NCBI GenBank assembly: GCA_008692225.1
Contig: VICG01000011.1
Location: 1,302,001 to 1,366,000, forward strand
DNA length: 64,000 nucleotides
Reading direction: 5' to 3'
Source: Monilinia fructicola
Taxonomy: Eukaryota > Ascomycota > Leotiomycetes > Helotiales > Sclerotiniaceae
The notes beneath the pieces are model-generated. The model was not told where the DNA came from. It searched no databases and saw only the letters and a program-made list of their open reading frames with translations. The position numbers and the translations under genes are program-made. Positions 12,201-25,263 of the stretch are shown piece by piece (position 1 is the first letter of the stretch; the number at the start of each line of letters is the position of its first letter).

Positions 12201-15148
12201 GTTTTCTTCACGTCAAGGCCAGAATCAGAAACAAAAGGAAGAAGAGATGCACGTTTAAACTCTACCGAGAATGTCTGCTCGCCGTCTTTCATTTTCGAAG
12301 TGACATCGTAGAAGCTGCCAAGCTGCTGGCCAAACTTTTCGTTGATCTGATTTCGCAGCTGCTCTATCAAAAGGAGGTTTACCGAGGGAACTTCGACTTG
12401 AGTGGCCCAGTAACCATCTTCAAGTATCCCTCCATCTATGGGATCATCTGGTTCGGTTCGCTCGGTATCTGGAGGCCAGACGGTCCGATCTATTGTAACT
12501 TGCCATTGACCATACGCTTCCCACTCATCTTCGTCTTCAGTCATAATTTCAACACTGCGAGTCGTTTTGTCAAGGCTGCATGCTTTGGCTTCAAACGGAT
12601 GAACCTCATCTTGTATGTGAGCAACCTCAGCCTCTGCTTCGGGTGAGATGTAGATGACTCCTTTTCCTGCTATGGCTCGAGAGCAAATCTCAAATACACC
12701 ATGTTCGAAAAGGTTAATTTGTTTCAGCTCCCTGGTCCATCGCAAGTGTCTCTTTTGTGAGTCGTAGGAGCTTCGAAGCTGCACTTCCCCTTGTATTATA
12801 AGATGCCCATCAACAAGGCCCAAAGCGGGAAGCTCATATTCTGCTGGTAGCCGATCAGGATGATGAGCTTTGAGACGGAATCCTCTCGCGAGACGGTCAA
12901 TAGGAATACCTTTCGTAATGGATAGGGCCTTAGAAGTTTCAATATGCTTTTTATAATTGAAGGTGTTCAAGGATTGACGTAAAGAGGGTTCCTGTCCATC
13001 TGGAGAGTTGTATTGGCCAAACAGTTCCCAATTAAGCCGTTGATAAATGGATAAAGTGTCAAAATTTTTGAACGTGGATTGTAGTTCCTGTATATGTGAT
13101 AAGAGGCCTAGCCTCTGATCCCCAGGGACTTTACGAAGCATCTCTGCAGTCTCTTTTAATGTATGGCTTGCGGAATTCATATCAACCACTGAAAGATTGG
13201 CGAGTCAGTAATTGTTTATTTTAGAAATTTGCGGAGAAAGATAAAGAGAAGGTTTAAAGCAACAGGTACCAAAAAAATTGCATTAAATAAACAGAAAACA
13301 GATTCTAAGAGTAGGGATGAGATGAAGGACCAAAGGGAAAATATTATGAATAAAATAAACATACAATAACCGTCGGCGTGGTAGGCCTGGAGGTCACCAA
13401 CTAACGAAAGGGTAAAAGCACTTTCGAATAATTGCTTGGCTCGATCAATCGACTTGATCTCAACGGTTACATATTCATTTTCCTGTAGGCGAAACAAAAG
13501 GTGTCCTATAGCTAGTTTTGCCAATGCGACGATAAGGATTGAGAGTCTGTGCTGCTTCTGGATCAACAGCGCGTAGGCCTGTCGTTGTATGAAATACCTG
13601 TGAGCTAAGGGCCCAAGGCACTTCTCCATCTGAAGATATCTTATGTCAGCGTGACTTTTCTGGCCATCTTTAGATTTAATTGGTCACCCACTAAAGCCAA
13701 CTATGTCTGCCTGCAGGGGCTGTCGAATAGGTCTACGAAAAGCAAAGGCAGACGTCTTCAAGTCTTTGAAAGCTAGAACTTCATCTTCTAAACTCACAGC
13801 TTCAATTGGTCGCGATGTTCCATCAGAAAGGGTGATTTTAGTGCCAGGTAAGATGGTGTTCTCTAGGGACTTGTAAGATGGTAAGTTTGGCTGGCCCGTG
13901 ACAGGAAGATAATCGATTCCCCATCCAAAATTATCTTGATCGTCGTATGCTATATTTGGAAGTTAGAATAAATATATCAATAGTTCCGCGAAGCTCATGG
14001 TGAATCTAGCATACCTACTACCTCCCAGAACTTGATTAAATCAAACTGTTTTGCTACAAAGGCGCGGTACATTCCAGCGTTCCAGTAAGGGACTATTTCA
14101 CTTTCCCATGCATTTGTCAGCGCTAGACAATAGGAATGCCACTCATTAATTACATCCTCTTCATGCTGTAGTCGGTCCAAACTATCTTGTAGTTCCTTGT
14201 TATAATCATCATCGCTGAATAAACTAAAACCCGAGTCGTAGAACGCCTTGGTGACAGACCAGGTAGGTGCAGGTTGCTGCAGGTTGGTGGTAGCATTGGG
14301 TGGGCAAAGTCCAATTGTAGCTACGCGGCCACAAAATTTGACAATGTCATCCATTCTTGCTGGATCTCCTTTGCCTTCGTTCGCCCATAGAGTGTAGGAC
14401 CATTTGTGCAGAGTCTTACAGCTTGCTTTGGCTTGGAATTCGATGTTCGAGCCAGAGGGTGCAGTGCGATATACGTGATCTCTATCTTGCATATAGTCTG
14501 CAATCATAAGCCAGGCTATGCTGAACAGGTGATCCCCCCGGCCCATGTCTGATCGTATCTCATTGGTGATGAAGCTTTCTTCGGTTACAGCTTCCAAGCA
14601 GAAGTCTTGGAAGTCACCATAATGCCAGAGATCGTCAATGGTAAGAGTTCCTTGGGATTTCAGCTCTCTATTTATGTGTTCTCCAAGACAAAAGCCCATG
14701 AGATTTGTAATGACTTCAAGATAGCGAGCTTTGGAATTCTCCTGTTACAGGATATTAGCGTAAAAAATTGGCAAATTTTGTTTCTCCATGAAAGTGCGGT
14801 TCAGTATAACTGTTCTCAATGCCCACTTACATTGCTCACGTATTGCTTCAAATGCTCACTCGAATCGTATTTGTCATCAACACTACTAATTCCGCCACTG
14901 ACTGCGGGAACCGAAAGTTTTGAAAATAAATCCCCTATTGCGAATATGTCAATGAGCCAATTGTCGGGGTCAGGGTCATCTTCAGGGTATGTAGGTGCCC
15001 TATCAATATAGGTTTGTAGGTCCTTTTGTTGAAGTACATTTCGAACCTTGTTATGCAGCCTATTGGCATAATTATCATAAGGAAAGGAGCCAACGGCTCT
15101 AATACCTTTGATGGCTTTTCCAAAGACTTCTTTGAGATCGTCTGACAT
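9246..15148 (-). CDS. Large Hint-domain (hedgehog/intein-like) protein, nine exons
   Basis: Exons, in gene order: 15148-14831, 14741-14015, 13949-13692, 13629-13365, 13188-12048, 11989-11779, 11708-11232, 11159-10647, 10580-9246. All junctions have GT-AG sites and phases close to about 1747 residues, provided one extra base in an AAAA run (TTTT at 13516-13519 on the plus strand) is discounted. Residues 1-370 match nothing I recognise. Residues about 378-525 read as a Hint fold: ILPGTKITLSDGTSRPIEAV (block A), VFHTTTGLRAVDPEAA (block B region), GHLLFRLQENEY, and YHADGYL at the end. The usual Cys nucleophile is not seen before the PGT. The middle is unassigned. The C-terminus has three hydrophobic stretches (about 1456-1475, 1486-1504, 1522-1549) and a beta-rich tail. 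No signal peptide is evident. Function unknown; Hint modules self-splice or self-cleave in other proteins. Confidence 0.72.
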
Positions 15149-18100
15149 TGTAATGAATAGAATGTAGAGGTGGTAAGTTTTGGTCGAATATAGCTATAGA
15201 GTGGGATAGGAGAGGACTATTATATATGGTTATGGACAGATTCCCCAAGTGTTCAATAAGTTTCGTATACAGGTTATAGATGCGGGGTAAGAATTACAAT
15301 CAACACATGGCTTCCAAGAATCTCGATCTATCGAAAAATAACCAAAGTGGCATGAAAGATGTGTGCTAGCAATATTTTTAATGCATCAAGGTAGATTAAT
15401 GACGCATACTCTTTACTCGCATTGGGTGCTATATTCAATCTATCTGTACGCCATTCTAGCTTGAAGATATGGTCATACAACCAATCTTCATACAATGTAG
15501 TACTCGTTGATCATTTCAGCTCTCTCAAGGCTTGCTGAGGTATAGACAAATCCAGAATCTACGAGCCAGCTAGCCACAAAATGACAGCCAAGCCGTTGGC
15601 TATGGAGGATGTAGGAGAGAAGAATGAGCCATGCAATAAGAAGTGTCCTTCAGGATAGTGGAGGTGATATCAGCGACATGCCGATTTCAGTGGCATGGGA
15701 TCTTAGAGTTTAGAGCCGTTAAGAAATCCCAAGCTCATTCCAAGCATGTTTCACGATGGACCTTGATATCTGGCCATGCAATAATAGGGTATCTATTCGA
15801 TGCATCTTGAACCACTCAACGCCCATTACTTACATTTTCATGGGCGGGCCACACTGCAGATGTCGCAGAGGAATCTTGGAGTCAAATATCCGAGCAACAA
15901 GACACAGAAACTTGCCATTGGGGCAGTTCCGATAGGATGTTAGGATATAACGCTTTGCTGGCGAAAATCTAATGGTAATTAAATGCAGCTAGCAGATAGC
16001 ATTGCGGGGTCTACATGGGATTACCAATAATGAGATATCTATTCATGTAGAATTAGAGCCATTGTGTTCTGGAGCAGTTCTCAAGTAGGAGACTATGAAA
16101 CTACGCAATCCCCTCTGATTTCCTTGAATCGGGGGAGAACAAGATGGGGCTCCAAGTTCATCAAACTAACCTCATTTAACTAGTTTATGATGATCCTAAT
16201 GACTTAATTGCTTGTAATGAGATTCATTATCCCCAGATGCGAGCTAGACTCGGATAAGTATACTAATTGTCACCGGGGGCCACAATAATCGGAATTATGA
16301 CTAAATATAAATCGAACAACATGTAAAATCTTATGAGAGTTCCAAATTCACAGATTATGCTTTAACAAACTATGAAAATGAATAGGAAAATGAAAAATGT
16401 ACAAAAATCTCATTACTGCATCTTCGCTCTCCCACTTGAGCAGCCATGAGATGAGTGGAGATTAGGACCGAGGAGACATGATTGGGAATCTACGATAGCC
16501 AGCGAGGGACACTCGAATTTTCATGAAAATATCAATATGCAAAAATGTTGTCAATGCTAAGGATCGATAGTAACGTCCGGAACTTTCTCAGACGGCTGAT
16601 TGTGGTGGTGGTGTTGATGTTGTGTAAACTGATGAGATCATAGAAGTTACAAAATTTGAAGAAGCCAGGTGGAATAAAGCAGCCATCAACGCAGCTTGAA
16701 GAATGATTACTAAGCTGAGCTGCAGTAAGTATGACATAATCATGTTTGGAAAGGCGAAAACGTTGAAACGAAACTTGAACCCCTCGTTACTCCGGCACAG
16801 CGTTCCGCTTCCGGCTGTGACCTTGGCCAGCCTTGGCCATAATGTAACGAGGTCTAACAGTCTTAATATCGAGATTCAATATGCGACTTCACCACAAAAA
16901 TTCTTGGAGCGGCAATAATCATTTTCAATCTTTGAACTTTGACTACTCCGTACGTTAAGCTGGGCTGGATGAATGCCGGCAACGGGTAAATAACCACATA
17001 CACACCATGCCCTTTGCGGAATACCACGCATAGATCGTCGACTATCATACAGTACCTAGTACCTACTGCCTGCTGCTCTCAGAGTCATTTCGCCATCTAC
17101 CCCAGCTGCTGATATGATGGTTATGGGCCGGATGGCTACCTGTTCAGACATTTTGGGAAATCATGCATGACACAGTGCAGTATTCATGCAAAATTATGGA
17201 TAAGGCCATACAGTAGGATATTCTAAGTACTGCGTGGTTTATGCAGTGTATTCCAACGAGCCGTCATATCCGGACAATACGGCTTTCAGCTCGGTAAGCC
17301 CCGCTCCAAGATGCGCGCCAGATCGGCTATATTGGTAGCTCAATATGCTTTCATACATCGCACCTCTCATGCCATATCGATGGGTCAAGTGCGGGGAAGT
17401 ATCAGCAGCATTTAGGGGCAGTGACATTGTCCCGACTCGAGTACATTCTTCCAAAGCGCCATCGAAGAAAATCATCAGCTACAATGACCTTTCTATCGGT
17501 GAAAAAATCGGGGAGGCGGGCCGGGGTCTTGCGCCAGAGTTTGAGAATCTCACATAGATGAGATCACAGAAGCAGATGTTCAAAGACGATTCGCAATAAT
17601 CGACAAGATAGTAGTATTTGTCCGGGCCTTTGAGATACGCATTTTTTTCATCTTGGTGGATTGGTATACCCCCTTGATTTAGCTACTTATTTTCAGCTCT
17701 CCAAGAAAGCTCATATCATGCCCATTATCATTTACTCGCGCCAACTAAGGTATGTTAAAAGCATCTATCTACATATCCCCAAAATCTACCCATGATCGTG
17801 CAAGAAGCCGAGGCCACAGAGTTGGCTAATATTATCATTTTCGGTGTACTCGGTAGGACCGATGCCGTATATTTCCAACTGATCTCAAGATCAACATATG
17901 AGCTCAGCTGAATCTAGGTAGGTATCTAGACTAATTGAAAATCACAAGTACATCATCTACCAGAAAACTAACACCGTAACTCTCACCAAATTTCCTTATT
18001 ACAAACGCACCCCAAATCTCTCAAGCCAAGGTAGCTTCCAAAATCCTCACAATACTTTCAAAGAACATATGTCGTCCAAACAGTGAATCCATCCAATCAG

Positions 18101-21100
18101 CAAAAAGTCCAAAAGTTTTGTTGCATATCTGAAAATATGAGCTCCTTGAGCTCCTCCTCCCTCCCAAAGCTGGAATTCTCAACTTGGCTTAGCATCTTTG
18201 TGCAAAGTTACATCATCTGGAAATAAGACCACTAGTGAATTTTATGGCCTATGTGAATTTTGGCTTTCGGCATATTTTTTCGGGATCTGATTCGGTCCGA
18301 GATGTTCGGGCCGGGGCCGGGTGAAGGTGCCGACCGAGTTGATGGATTGGTTTTAGAAGGGCGGAGGTTGAGTTATTTCGAATGTTGAGGTTGGTTGTTG
18401 AATCTTTGCTCATATCTAGTTTCAGTGGCCTTCAAAAGTTTGAAGTCTCGGTAGCTGTTGTGCGCGAGGTTCAAAATTCATTGTAAAATATTCCAAGTAC
18501 GTTTGTGGAGATTGATGGGCGATTTGGGCTGCGTCGATGACGGGCGAGCTGGCTGGACTTGGAAAGAAGAAGCAGTCAATAATTACATTTCATGCAAACA
18601 TTCTTTTCATTGTCAGTTTTTTTTTAATTTACATACCCAGCTTTCATATGTCAATCAATATATTGACAAGTCTTATAGTAATGGTTTCCCAAAGACACAA
18701 AGCTGTGTGGTATCTTGCATTATTTTCCTTTCTTTTCTGTCCACAGAATGACATGACGTTTGGTAATAATCCATACCGTTACACTATAAACAAACTGTAT
18801 TGAAGGCTACTAGGTACCTAATACCCAAGCGCTTATTCGTAATAGTTATTCTGAGACTAGTGGCCGTATCTCCAAGGCTGAATCGACCACCATGATATTC
18901 GTTCAAGAGAACTGTCAGATTGATTGTATGAATGAAGTACAATGTTATTATACTATTAACGAAGACTATGTACTGGCCGGATGACTGATCCTAATGCGCT
19001 CCTGTTATGTTACTAGTCGCGTAGCCATTAGTGCCGTAATAGGAAGATCTGTATGATTTCGTAAAAGGCTTTATGCCACCGCATATATAGCAGGGAAAGA
19101 ACTTCACCCCTCCGTCATTCAACACATCTATCTAGTGTCCCCCCTCTCTTTACGTATCTTCATCCCCTCCGGAGCAATTTTCAGGTGCGCAGATAGTGAG
19201 GCAAAGATGCGATTTCGTAGTTAGGATCTGGCACGAACAACATCCAAACGAGTCGTGGAGTGACTCCATACCGATTCAGCGTGTTGAAGCCTACGTTCTG
19301 GGCGTTGAAGTACAACGGGAAAAGTGTGTTTGAGAATATAGACATCAAGAAAAAGGATAGTTGGGAGAATGCATTGATCAAAGAAGCAAAGGAACAACAG
19401 AAGATACTCAGGGCAGCTTGGCGGCCACGTAACGGCGACGGCGACTCTGAAAACACTATGGGCTAATGAAAATATAATTCACCAATTGTACCACAGCTAT
19501 TTTCGGTGGAATCTCATGATTTGGGCGGAGCTAACGACTTCCAGGCGACGTTTTTTCCTGGACAAATTTTGCGCGGCGGGTATAGTCTAAGATTTTGGTC
19601 ATAAAACTTGTAGACGGCATGCCAATCCACATGATAATGGGCTATTAGAAATACATTATCAACTTCTGTTACAAAGTTTCTGAGCCGGCATCCCGATCAA
19701 AGCTTACAAGCATCCGAAACGAGTCAGGCAAAGGCAACAGAAGAACGAGTGAAGATACCCATCATGATTTTGTTCCAAGGCCGTTTAAACATAGAAGTAA
19801 TCCGCAGCAGCCCTATCATCCGAATGAATTTACAATCATCGTTGTCATATTTCCACGTCTTTGATTTGAGTTCAGTTCAGATAGCTGAAATTAAGATTAG
19901 ACGATACGGGACCATTCAAGAGTTAATATTTAATGACTTCAAGGGACTTACAGATGTGAAAGGGATTGTCATCGTTTACTCTACATAACATCAAGTCCAA
20001 GAAACTGTTTCTCCCTTTGACGGGTCAACGGCTCCCAAGCATAATAAATTTGGCTGCCCAGTTTGTTCTGTTTTGGGCACGGATTGTCACAATACGTGTG
20101 ATACAAATAGCTCGATATTTCATATTTCCTTCAGAGGTCGTCACGGGAAAATCAACAATACTTTGTCAGCGTATCTACCGTCAGATTCTGTTTGTGAATA
20201 TCGGCAGACTGGTGGATCAATTAGGCATTTACTCTGGAAAGATCATTTGCTGATAGCTATATATCAGGTGGCTAGGAAGAATCCGTTCGTGTTGCTATTC
20301 AGGTAGGTATAAAAGACATTGGGAGTAGGTAATTACTACATAATGGGATTTGGGATGGGGCATAGAAACATGACAATCCAGTTTCTGATTACCTTGACTT
20401 GTTCCAAGTACATGATTTATCTTAGTATCACATCGAGTTTGGTTTGGAATCGGTTCTTGTGGTCTGGAGGTTGAAGAATCTAGCTATAGCTAACCAATAC
20501 TATCAATGCGATTACCATCCCCAATGAATGGACAGTAGGTTGTTAATTTGTTATCCCAACTATAAATTTGACTTTTACACACACCCGAGCGTTCTACTTC
20601 AGTTATCACTCAAGAGATACGCATAACCATCGGTAAGACATCAGCTGCGAGCTTCCTATTGCAATTACAAAAAAGATAATCAAGAACAAAGTAGTATGAA
20701 AGATTGCGAGCCCGCAGCTCTCCATCGCCGTCACTGATCACAACGTGCGATTTCTTTTCATGGTCGCGGTACATACATACACAGCTAGAACTAGAACAAG
20801 AACCCGTCAATGTTTCCGAGACTGGATACCCTCACACCCTGTAACCCAAAATCTCAAGCTACTCAATGTCCTGCTGCTTATTCATGAACTGGTAAGCTTT
20901 CACCAAACGGTTTGCGATACTCTAAGATCTCTTCTATCATAACTAGCCCTCGTAAGAAGGTGTGTGCACAGGAGATCAAAGATATTGCGTCTGCTGATGG
21001 GTTAATGCTAAGAATTATTCACCTATGGTTGGGACTTGAGTTGGGGATCACATTCGTCTATTTGGAAGATAGAGGATTTCGAATTTGTAGGAGATACATT

Positions 21101-21854
21101 GGGGGAAATATCTTCATGCATTATTCTGTGCTGTTCAAAAGGGCAGCTGTAGAGCTCTGTAGGTATTCTTTAGATCTATTGGCGAGACGTCACCAGAGCA
21201 CGATTGATACTCATGGCATCTTTGGAAAGAGTGAAATCGAAAGTTTCATGGAGGAAATAGAGGGAATAGAGTCATGAAACAGTCTGTTGGTTGGTCTAAG
21301 AAAAGCTCCCAGTTCATTAGTTGTCATTAGTTGGTATGGTTATGTAATAAGATTTATTTATTGACGAAGGTAAGTTGTCGTTATTCTTTTACTGCATCTC
21401 TGACGACTTATGATGTGAGTCAATAGGAAGACGATAAATGAGAAATTATACGTAGATGATGAGAGCAAGAAGTTAAACTTGCGTGGATTCAACCGGCGTA
21501 GAATTGTTGCCTATGATATATGTATAGCCCATTTGATCTTGGGCACTCTCAAGTTCCAGAGACTTTCTAATCATCGAAGGGAGGGAAGTGCATACGATTT
21601 CCTTTCTAAATCGAATCGCAAATCGGAGTAACAAAGTTTTATTTGGTATGGAGGTAGAATATTTATAAAGTAGACGTTGACTTACTCTTCCTCCATGTGC
21701 CATAAAAGGCATACATGCCACGTGCGACCAAACCCGTGATCAAAGCATACATACCTAGGTAACTACATAAATACAAAAACACTCCTAAGCATAGACCACC
21801 CCCCTTAAACGGTATATATTCCCAGAAAAGAGGCAGACTATCAAGCACCCCCAC
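15149..21854. other. Gene-poor 6.7-kb region
   Basis: AT-rich with many stops on all frames. Short frames with somewhat protein-like text lie at 19260-19466 (LKPTFWALKYNGKS, then a lysine/glutamate-rich helix) and 20912-21277 (121 residues, LWLGLELGITFVYLEDRGF), but neither has a convincing start, partner exon or family. They may be fragments of decayed genes. A copy of the GTTTTGTTGCATATCTG motif lies at about 18115. No tRNA or rRNA was recognised. Confidence 0.4.
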
Positions 21855-22021
21855 GTCTCGTTGGCGCAGCGGTAGAGTTCATCATTCCCGAGAATGTTTG
21901 TCCGCCTCTCTACTTAGCAATTGGCAGGGCTTCGATTCGGACAGTGACATGGCTGTATACTGGCACTCGCCCACGTATACAGCGGTGGTTCATTGGGGTT
22001 TAAGGGCGTCGCGCCCTTAAG
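21855..22021 (+). mobile_element. tRNA-derived, SINE-like unit (tentative)
   Basis: A good RNA polymerase III A box (TGGCGCAGCGG, 21862-21872) is followed about 65 bp downstream by a fair B box (GGCTTCGATTC, 21928-21938). The sequence around the B box does not form a proper T stem and no acceptor stem pairs, so it is not a normal tRNA gene. Directly after it come two strong hairpins: CTGTATAC/GTATACAG (21953-21982) and TTAAGGGCG-TCG-CGCCCTTAA (22000-22020). A tRNA-like head plus a structured tail is how fungal SINEs are built. Only one copy is in the window, so mobility cannot be shown. Confidence 0.35.
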
Positions 22022-22916
22022 CTTTTGCCAATTTGGATGTTGATTTGAAGTTTTTGTGGGGCACGAGCTCCACTCTTATTAGAAAGCGAGGTGGCAAGCG
22101 AATTTTTTGGGGGCGGTCAGGGGGGTTGTCGGGTGGATTTTTGCTGGTGATTTCTTTTTGGTGGGTAATGCTAGTCAAATATGTAAATTGCTATTGGATC
22201 AATTATTTTATTCTCCTCTCATTATTGGATGTTCTTGTTTGGAATTTGAATATTTGCCTATTTGAGATAAAATGATGAAGTAAGTAATCAGTTGAGGGAA
22301 AGGACGTCGCAACATCATTCCATCCCTTTCTAATAATGGATAATTGACTGGTCAATCAAGAGGGAAAAAATAGTTATTCTGTCAAGAAGGATAAATGTAT
22401 CAAATGCTTCCCAGCTTTCAAATTAGAATTCAAATTAGTCAAAATGAACTGAGAAAGGGCCTTAGCAGTATTCATTTTCTGACTCTATACAGTTGATCAA
22501 CGATCATCCATAGGACGTCGATAATTATATGAAGCTTTTGATTCCCTTTCACGGGTTTGTAGACTAATCGGTAACTAATTATCTAGGTAATCAATAACTG
22601 CCGTTGAATACGAACTTTGAATGATCCAACTCTCCACATTTGATCAAATATGAGCGAGCCTCTAAGTTGATTGGATCAAATATTAAAATACTCAGGTCCC
22701 GAAGTCGCGTCAATAAAATTTGAATGGAAATTCCATCTTCGTGTTCCTTCACCTCATCTTTTCTCATCCCCACCTCGTATTAAACCCTATACATCATCAC
22801 TTGGAAACTATCATCTAAAATCCTGACTTCCAATCCTCTAACTCCAAAAAGACTCACTGCGACAAATATAGACACCTTTAAAATACTGAGAAGAATCATC
22901 ACGACGGGAACCTCTA
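22022..22916. other. Intergenic region before the small-gene series
   Basis: Begins with a T/G-rich open stretch (22033-22275) of unlikely coding value. The last 150 bp are pyrimidine/A-rich (CATCATCAC, CAATCCTC), resembling the leaders in front of the small genes that follow. No supported gene. Confidence 0.4.
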
Positions 22917-23483
22917 TGGAGGTAATTCGATATCAGAGAATACCACCATACAAGTATGTTCAGATTCAAACGATCACTCATTCAAATCTTGATTCTGATT
23001 CCACCAACAAAAAAGTCATTTATAGACAGAATCCGAAATCGCATCAGCAATCTCGCACAAGGCAACAAGACAACAAGAGACAACAAGACAACCAAGGCAC
23101 GGCGGTTCATTGCTCACAATAAGCTGCTCTCAGAAATGAAGAATTACAAGTTTGGAGGCCAAGGTATTCATACAGACTAAGCACATCGAGGCTTGAGGAC
23201 TCGACCAAAAGCACCAAGTTCTGATGCTGGAGAAACAGGAGGTCAAAGTTTCAAGCGAAAAACGTGAGTTAAAGAGATGCCCAGGTGTCTCTATCAAATT
23301 ACTATGTTGGAAAGCCAAGATCGAGAGTGGAACGGGTATCTTGCGTGGTATGAATTCAGTCTACTTCGCAGCATTCAACAGACGCTGTTGGAGTTGGCAA
23401 ACAAGGGAGTTCAAGCAGCAAGTAATGTTAATGAAGAAATTCAGACGCGTGTTGTAAGACATTCGTATCTTCACAGGATCTAG
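22917..23483 (+). pseudogene. Small-gene series, member 1: broken helical protein gene
   Basis: An ATG at 22917 opens 68 residues ending in a Gln-rich run, and after stops a helical, amphipathic stretch appears in other frames: KHQVLMLEKQEVKVSSEKRE (one frame) then ITMLESQDREWNGYLAWYEF and TLLELANKGVQAASNVNEEI (another frame). A single one-base shift near 23277 would join the last two. It is placed with the series because of its position, strand, size and helical character. It is either a decayed gene or a gene damaged by base-calling errors; no family recognised. Confidence 0.35.
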
Positions 23484-23972
23484 CAGTTTCGATTCAAGTC
23501 ACGTCGTTCTGTGGACCAATCTTCTCACTATGCTAATTCCGACTCTTCAGGGAATTAATGGAAGAAGGAAACCGAAGGAAACCGAAGGAAAGTCAAGTGT
23601 GTAATCGTCATATTCTGGGTAGTATATGAAGTAATATATGCCATGCTACTGAAGCTGTGAAGCATTTTAGTATATGAGTGGTCAAAGGCTCGAATCTGTC
23701 TATACATGAGCTCGAATTTTGCTTAATATCGATCTCATCCGAAATTCTAATGTTAATTACATTTAATTCGTTTTATTTTTCTCGAGTATATCATCTGACC
23801 TCTTCTTGATATACTGAATTCACTCACCCATTTTGTTAGTTCCAAATTCAACCCTTCTTTTTCACTCCAACTGATATTTGTCTCAAGGGATTCTTGACTT
23901 CGAACCCAGTCCATATCACATTGTACAACGTCTGAATCACAGACAAAAACTCCTTCTTTGCAGCTAATCAAG

Positions 23973-24422
23973 ATGTCTGAAACCATGAGTGATGATGATA
24001 AATATGTAAGTTTGGGCTATTTCCAGTTCTGGCATCATTTAGTCTCACTCAAGGGCACCTTTGTACATTCACTAATAACTTAATTATAGAAAACAGGATG
24101 CTCAGAATTTGATAAGGGAGCTAAAGGATTGAGTGAAGCATTGAAAGAAAACATTGAGGTGCTTCAAAAGCACAGAGAAACCAACGAGAGACGAATCAAG
24201 GCTCTTGGAGAGTTCCAGAAACGAGTTGATGATTGGAGAAACAAGTTCAAGGGCAAGACTGAGGAAACTAGGGATGGTATTATATTGGACACTGCAGATG
24301 GAGGTCAGGATCAGGCGGCAAAGAGATCATGTATGTTAGCTCTTCCTTGATCGAATTTGGGATCTTTTCGCTGATTGCTAGATCCGAAAATAGCTGCTAA
24401 TTCTCTTGTCACAACAGATTAA
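23973..24422 (+). CDS. Small-gene series, member 2: 92-residue coiled-coil protein
   Basis: Exons 23973-24005, 24090-24330 and 24418-24422 join in phase to 92 residues. Exon 1 encodes only MSETMSDDDKY, then a phase-0 intron (GTAAGT ... TTATAG), then one long helical exon (LSEALKENIEVLQKHRETNE, RRIKALGEFQKRVDDWRNKF), then an intron (GTATGT ... CAACAG) that leaves a two-codon final exon. No signal peptide or membrane segment; highly charged and predicted coiled coil, so likely an intracellular oligomerising protein. The layout, tiny first exon, helical middle exon, tiny last exon, recurs in member 8 at 30631. No family recognised. Confidence 0.6.
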
Positions 24423-24827
24423 TGGGGTCCAACACATAATGTACTAAAGAGGATTTCATACAGAGTTTAACTTTCTGTAATATTAACAGAACATACCTAG
24501 ATAGGCTACAGAGTCTCTCTTCTGTCTTCTGAATATTAACATCAAATCAGTCCTACTAGATCGAAGGATTTCCACAATGGTTCACTTTATCTCTTAACGT
24601 GTGAATTATGAAAGTTCTCTTATCTCATCCAACTTCCAATGGCTTTTAGCGAAAATTTGCAATCTCATTATCCAATTTGTATTGAATAATCCTGCCAATT
24701 TGTGGCGTATATCAAAAACAATCTGAAAACTAACATTCTGCTCGGCTATATCTGACTTAGGGCTCACTTGATAGGTACAAAGTCAGTCGATCTATCAAGA
24801 AACCTCCCCACACTAAACCTTCCAAAA

Positions 24828-25263
24828 ATGGCTCAACCAGGCCTCGAACAGTCTGTAAGATCACCCACATGCACCCACTACTCTCCCATCTAATCCTTAT
24901 ATTCCACACTAACCTCTCCCACACCAATAGATAGAATCTCGCACACATCTCCTCGCATTCCGAGAAAAGACCTCCGAGTCCATCTCCGCCGCCCGAGAAC
25001 TAATCGAGATCTACACGCAAGAAATCACACACTTCCGCCATGAACAGCTGACGTCGGAGGTCTTGGGACTATACCTAAGTTTTCATGATTTCATGGAAGC
25101 GGTAGAAATGATGTCCAGATACAGGAAGCAGATTGTGAAATTGGAGGAGAGGATCGAGTTTTTGCTGAGGTTGGATGAGAATTGTGCGCTTAGCTTGGCA
25201 AGGTTAGATGAAATTATTGCGGGGTTGGAGGCGGGTGGTGAGGAGAGGGAACTTGCTGCGTAG
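24828..25263 (+). CDS. Small-gene series, member 3: 119-residue helical protein
   Basis: Exon 1 (24828-24854) encodes MAQPGLEQS; a phase-0 intron (GTAAGA ... CCAATAG) leads to exon 2 (24931-25263), giving 119 residues. The protein is almost entirely amphipathic helix: SRTHLLAFREKTSESISAAR, SRYRKQIVKLEERIEFLLRL and LARLDEIIAGLEAGGEEREL. The same arrangement, a nine-to-24-codon first exon followed by a phase-0 intron and a helical exon, occurs in members 2, 5 and 8. No homologue recognised; the intact frame and splice sites support a real gene. Confidence 0.6.

Noticed and set aside
9246..15148. Secondary-metabolite or classic mobile-element gene on the minus strand
   Set aside because: No ketosynthase, adenylation, reverse-transcriptase or transposase motifs; the only recognisable module is the Hint-like fold.
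21855..21945. A functional tRNA gene
   Set aside because: A and B boxes are present, but the acceptor and T stems do not pair and no normal anticodon arm with a seven-base loop can be drawn.
15149..22900. RIP-mutated transposon remains as the explanation of the gene-poor stretch
   Set aside because: The region is AT-rich and stop-rich, but no transposase or reverse-transcriptase motif was recognised on either strand and dinucleotide bias could not be computed.
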